Positions 63,346 to 64,000 of a stretch of DNA of 64,000 nucleotides are shown here, one piece after another. How positions within the stretch are numbered: position 1 is the first letter of the stretch; each line of letters begins with the position of its first letter. Location: positions 7,037,501-7,101,500 of the forward strand of contig JACYXH010000216.1 of NCBI GenBank assembly GCA_026745465.1, in the 5' to 3' direction. The notes under the pieces were generated by a model. The model saw only the letters and a program-made list of their open reading frames with translations. It was not told where the DNA came from and searched no databases. The position numbers were made by a program, and so were the translations under genes. Source of the DNA: Lota lota (Eukaryota; Chordata; Actinopteri; Gadiformes; Lotidae).

Positions 63346-64000
63346 ATTTAGGGCAACACTGTTTACACCACATATTCGTCAAATGTCAAAAATGTAACAC
63401 ATGTTGTGTTGTTGTGTTGTGCTATTTTCTCTTCAGATGAGTCAAGGACATTTCACTGCGTTACTACTAATGCCCCTGCAATGTAAAAGGACTATTTATG
63501 TTTATGTACAATTATTATTCAATTCACAACAAACCATACCAATACGATCCATTCATTTTCGGTGTAACCTATAAAGAATAAACGGAGAAACAGAGGGGTG
63601 ATGGTGTACATGTTTTGGTGGTTGTATTTATTTAATTAAATATGGAGCGTGATACTAGCATATCTTTACAATCACGCCACTTGGAGGCCAATCCCTGTAA
63701 CTGAACGGAACGTGCAATATGTTATCCTTACCCAATGGTCCTTACCGTATACCGTACATTCGCGGAAGTCTTCCCGGGATGCAAATTCATTTGAACAACT
63801 AGCTTTTGACATACTCTGTGTATCTATATAGCCTACAGTGCGCGTATAAATACCCCCCCCCCCCCCCCCCCCCCTTATTTGTTACTAAGTTTTACACATG
63901 GAAGATGAATGGGAAGAAGAGGTAATACAAATGAATTATTACGGTAGCAGCATATTGCACTAGCTGGTGTTGCTAACTTTAGGAAACTGATTATTTCCCT

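Overview
The window looks like teleost fish nuclear DNA. It has split genes with short GT-AG introns, vertebrate gene families (fam107b, gcsh, a ZFHX zinc-finger homeobox gene), copies of a tRNA-derived SINE with the tail motif TTTGGATAAAAGCGTCTGC common in teleosts, and very many long dinucleotide microsatellites (GT, CA, CT) and poly-G/C tracts. I could not fix the species.

Layout. From 1 to about 16.2 kb I see no convincing coding gene, only microsatellites, two minisatellites, hairpins and a candidate promoter with a noncoding first exon near 7.0-7.3 kb. On the plus strand, 16.2-21.7 kb holds fam107b (three coding exons, long 3' UTR); its first conserved exon carries an apparent 1-base insertion. 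Still on plus, 22.4-24.1 kb holds gcsh, the mitochondrial glycine-cleavage H protein, in five clean exons. On the minus strand, convergent with gcsh, 25.2-30.7 kb holds a nine-exon gene for a 903-residue photolyase/cryptochrome-family protein with an unusual N-terminal extension: a 73-residue domain I do not recognise, a near-perfect ubiquitin-interacting motif and a basic linker. Its flavin-site Asp resembles plant cryptochromes. From 31 to 43 kb is a repeat-rich stretch with a GC-rich region dense in TGCCA/TGGCA half-sites and AT-rich blocks resembling conserved noncoding elements. On the minus strand, 43.8-55.7 kb holds a ten-coding-exon ZFHX gene (about 2787 residues, four homeodomains, many C2H2 fingers), best read as zfhx2, with a promoter-like region near 58.4 kb. 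The remainder to 64 kb is noncoding and AT-rich.

The genes do not form a pathway. gcsh is housekeeping mitochondrial metabolism, fam107b is an actin/stress-related coiled-coil protein, the photolyase-like gene is probably a flavin light sensor or DNA repair protein, and the ZFHX gene is a neural transcription factor of the kind usually surrounded by regulatory DNA. All exon models were assembled by reading splice sites and checking phase by hand; the three unbroken models (gcsh, photolyase-like, ZFHX) each sum to a whole number of codons.
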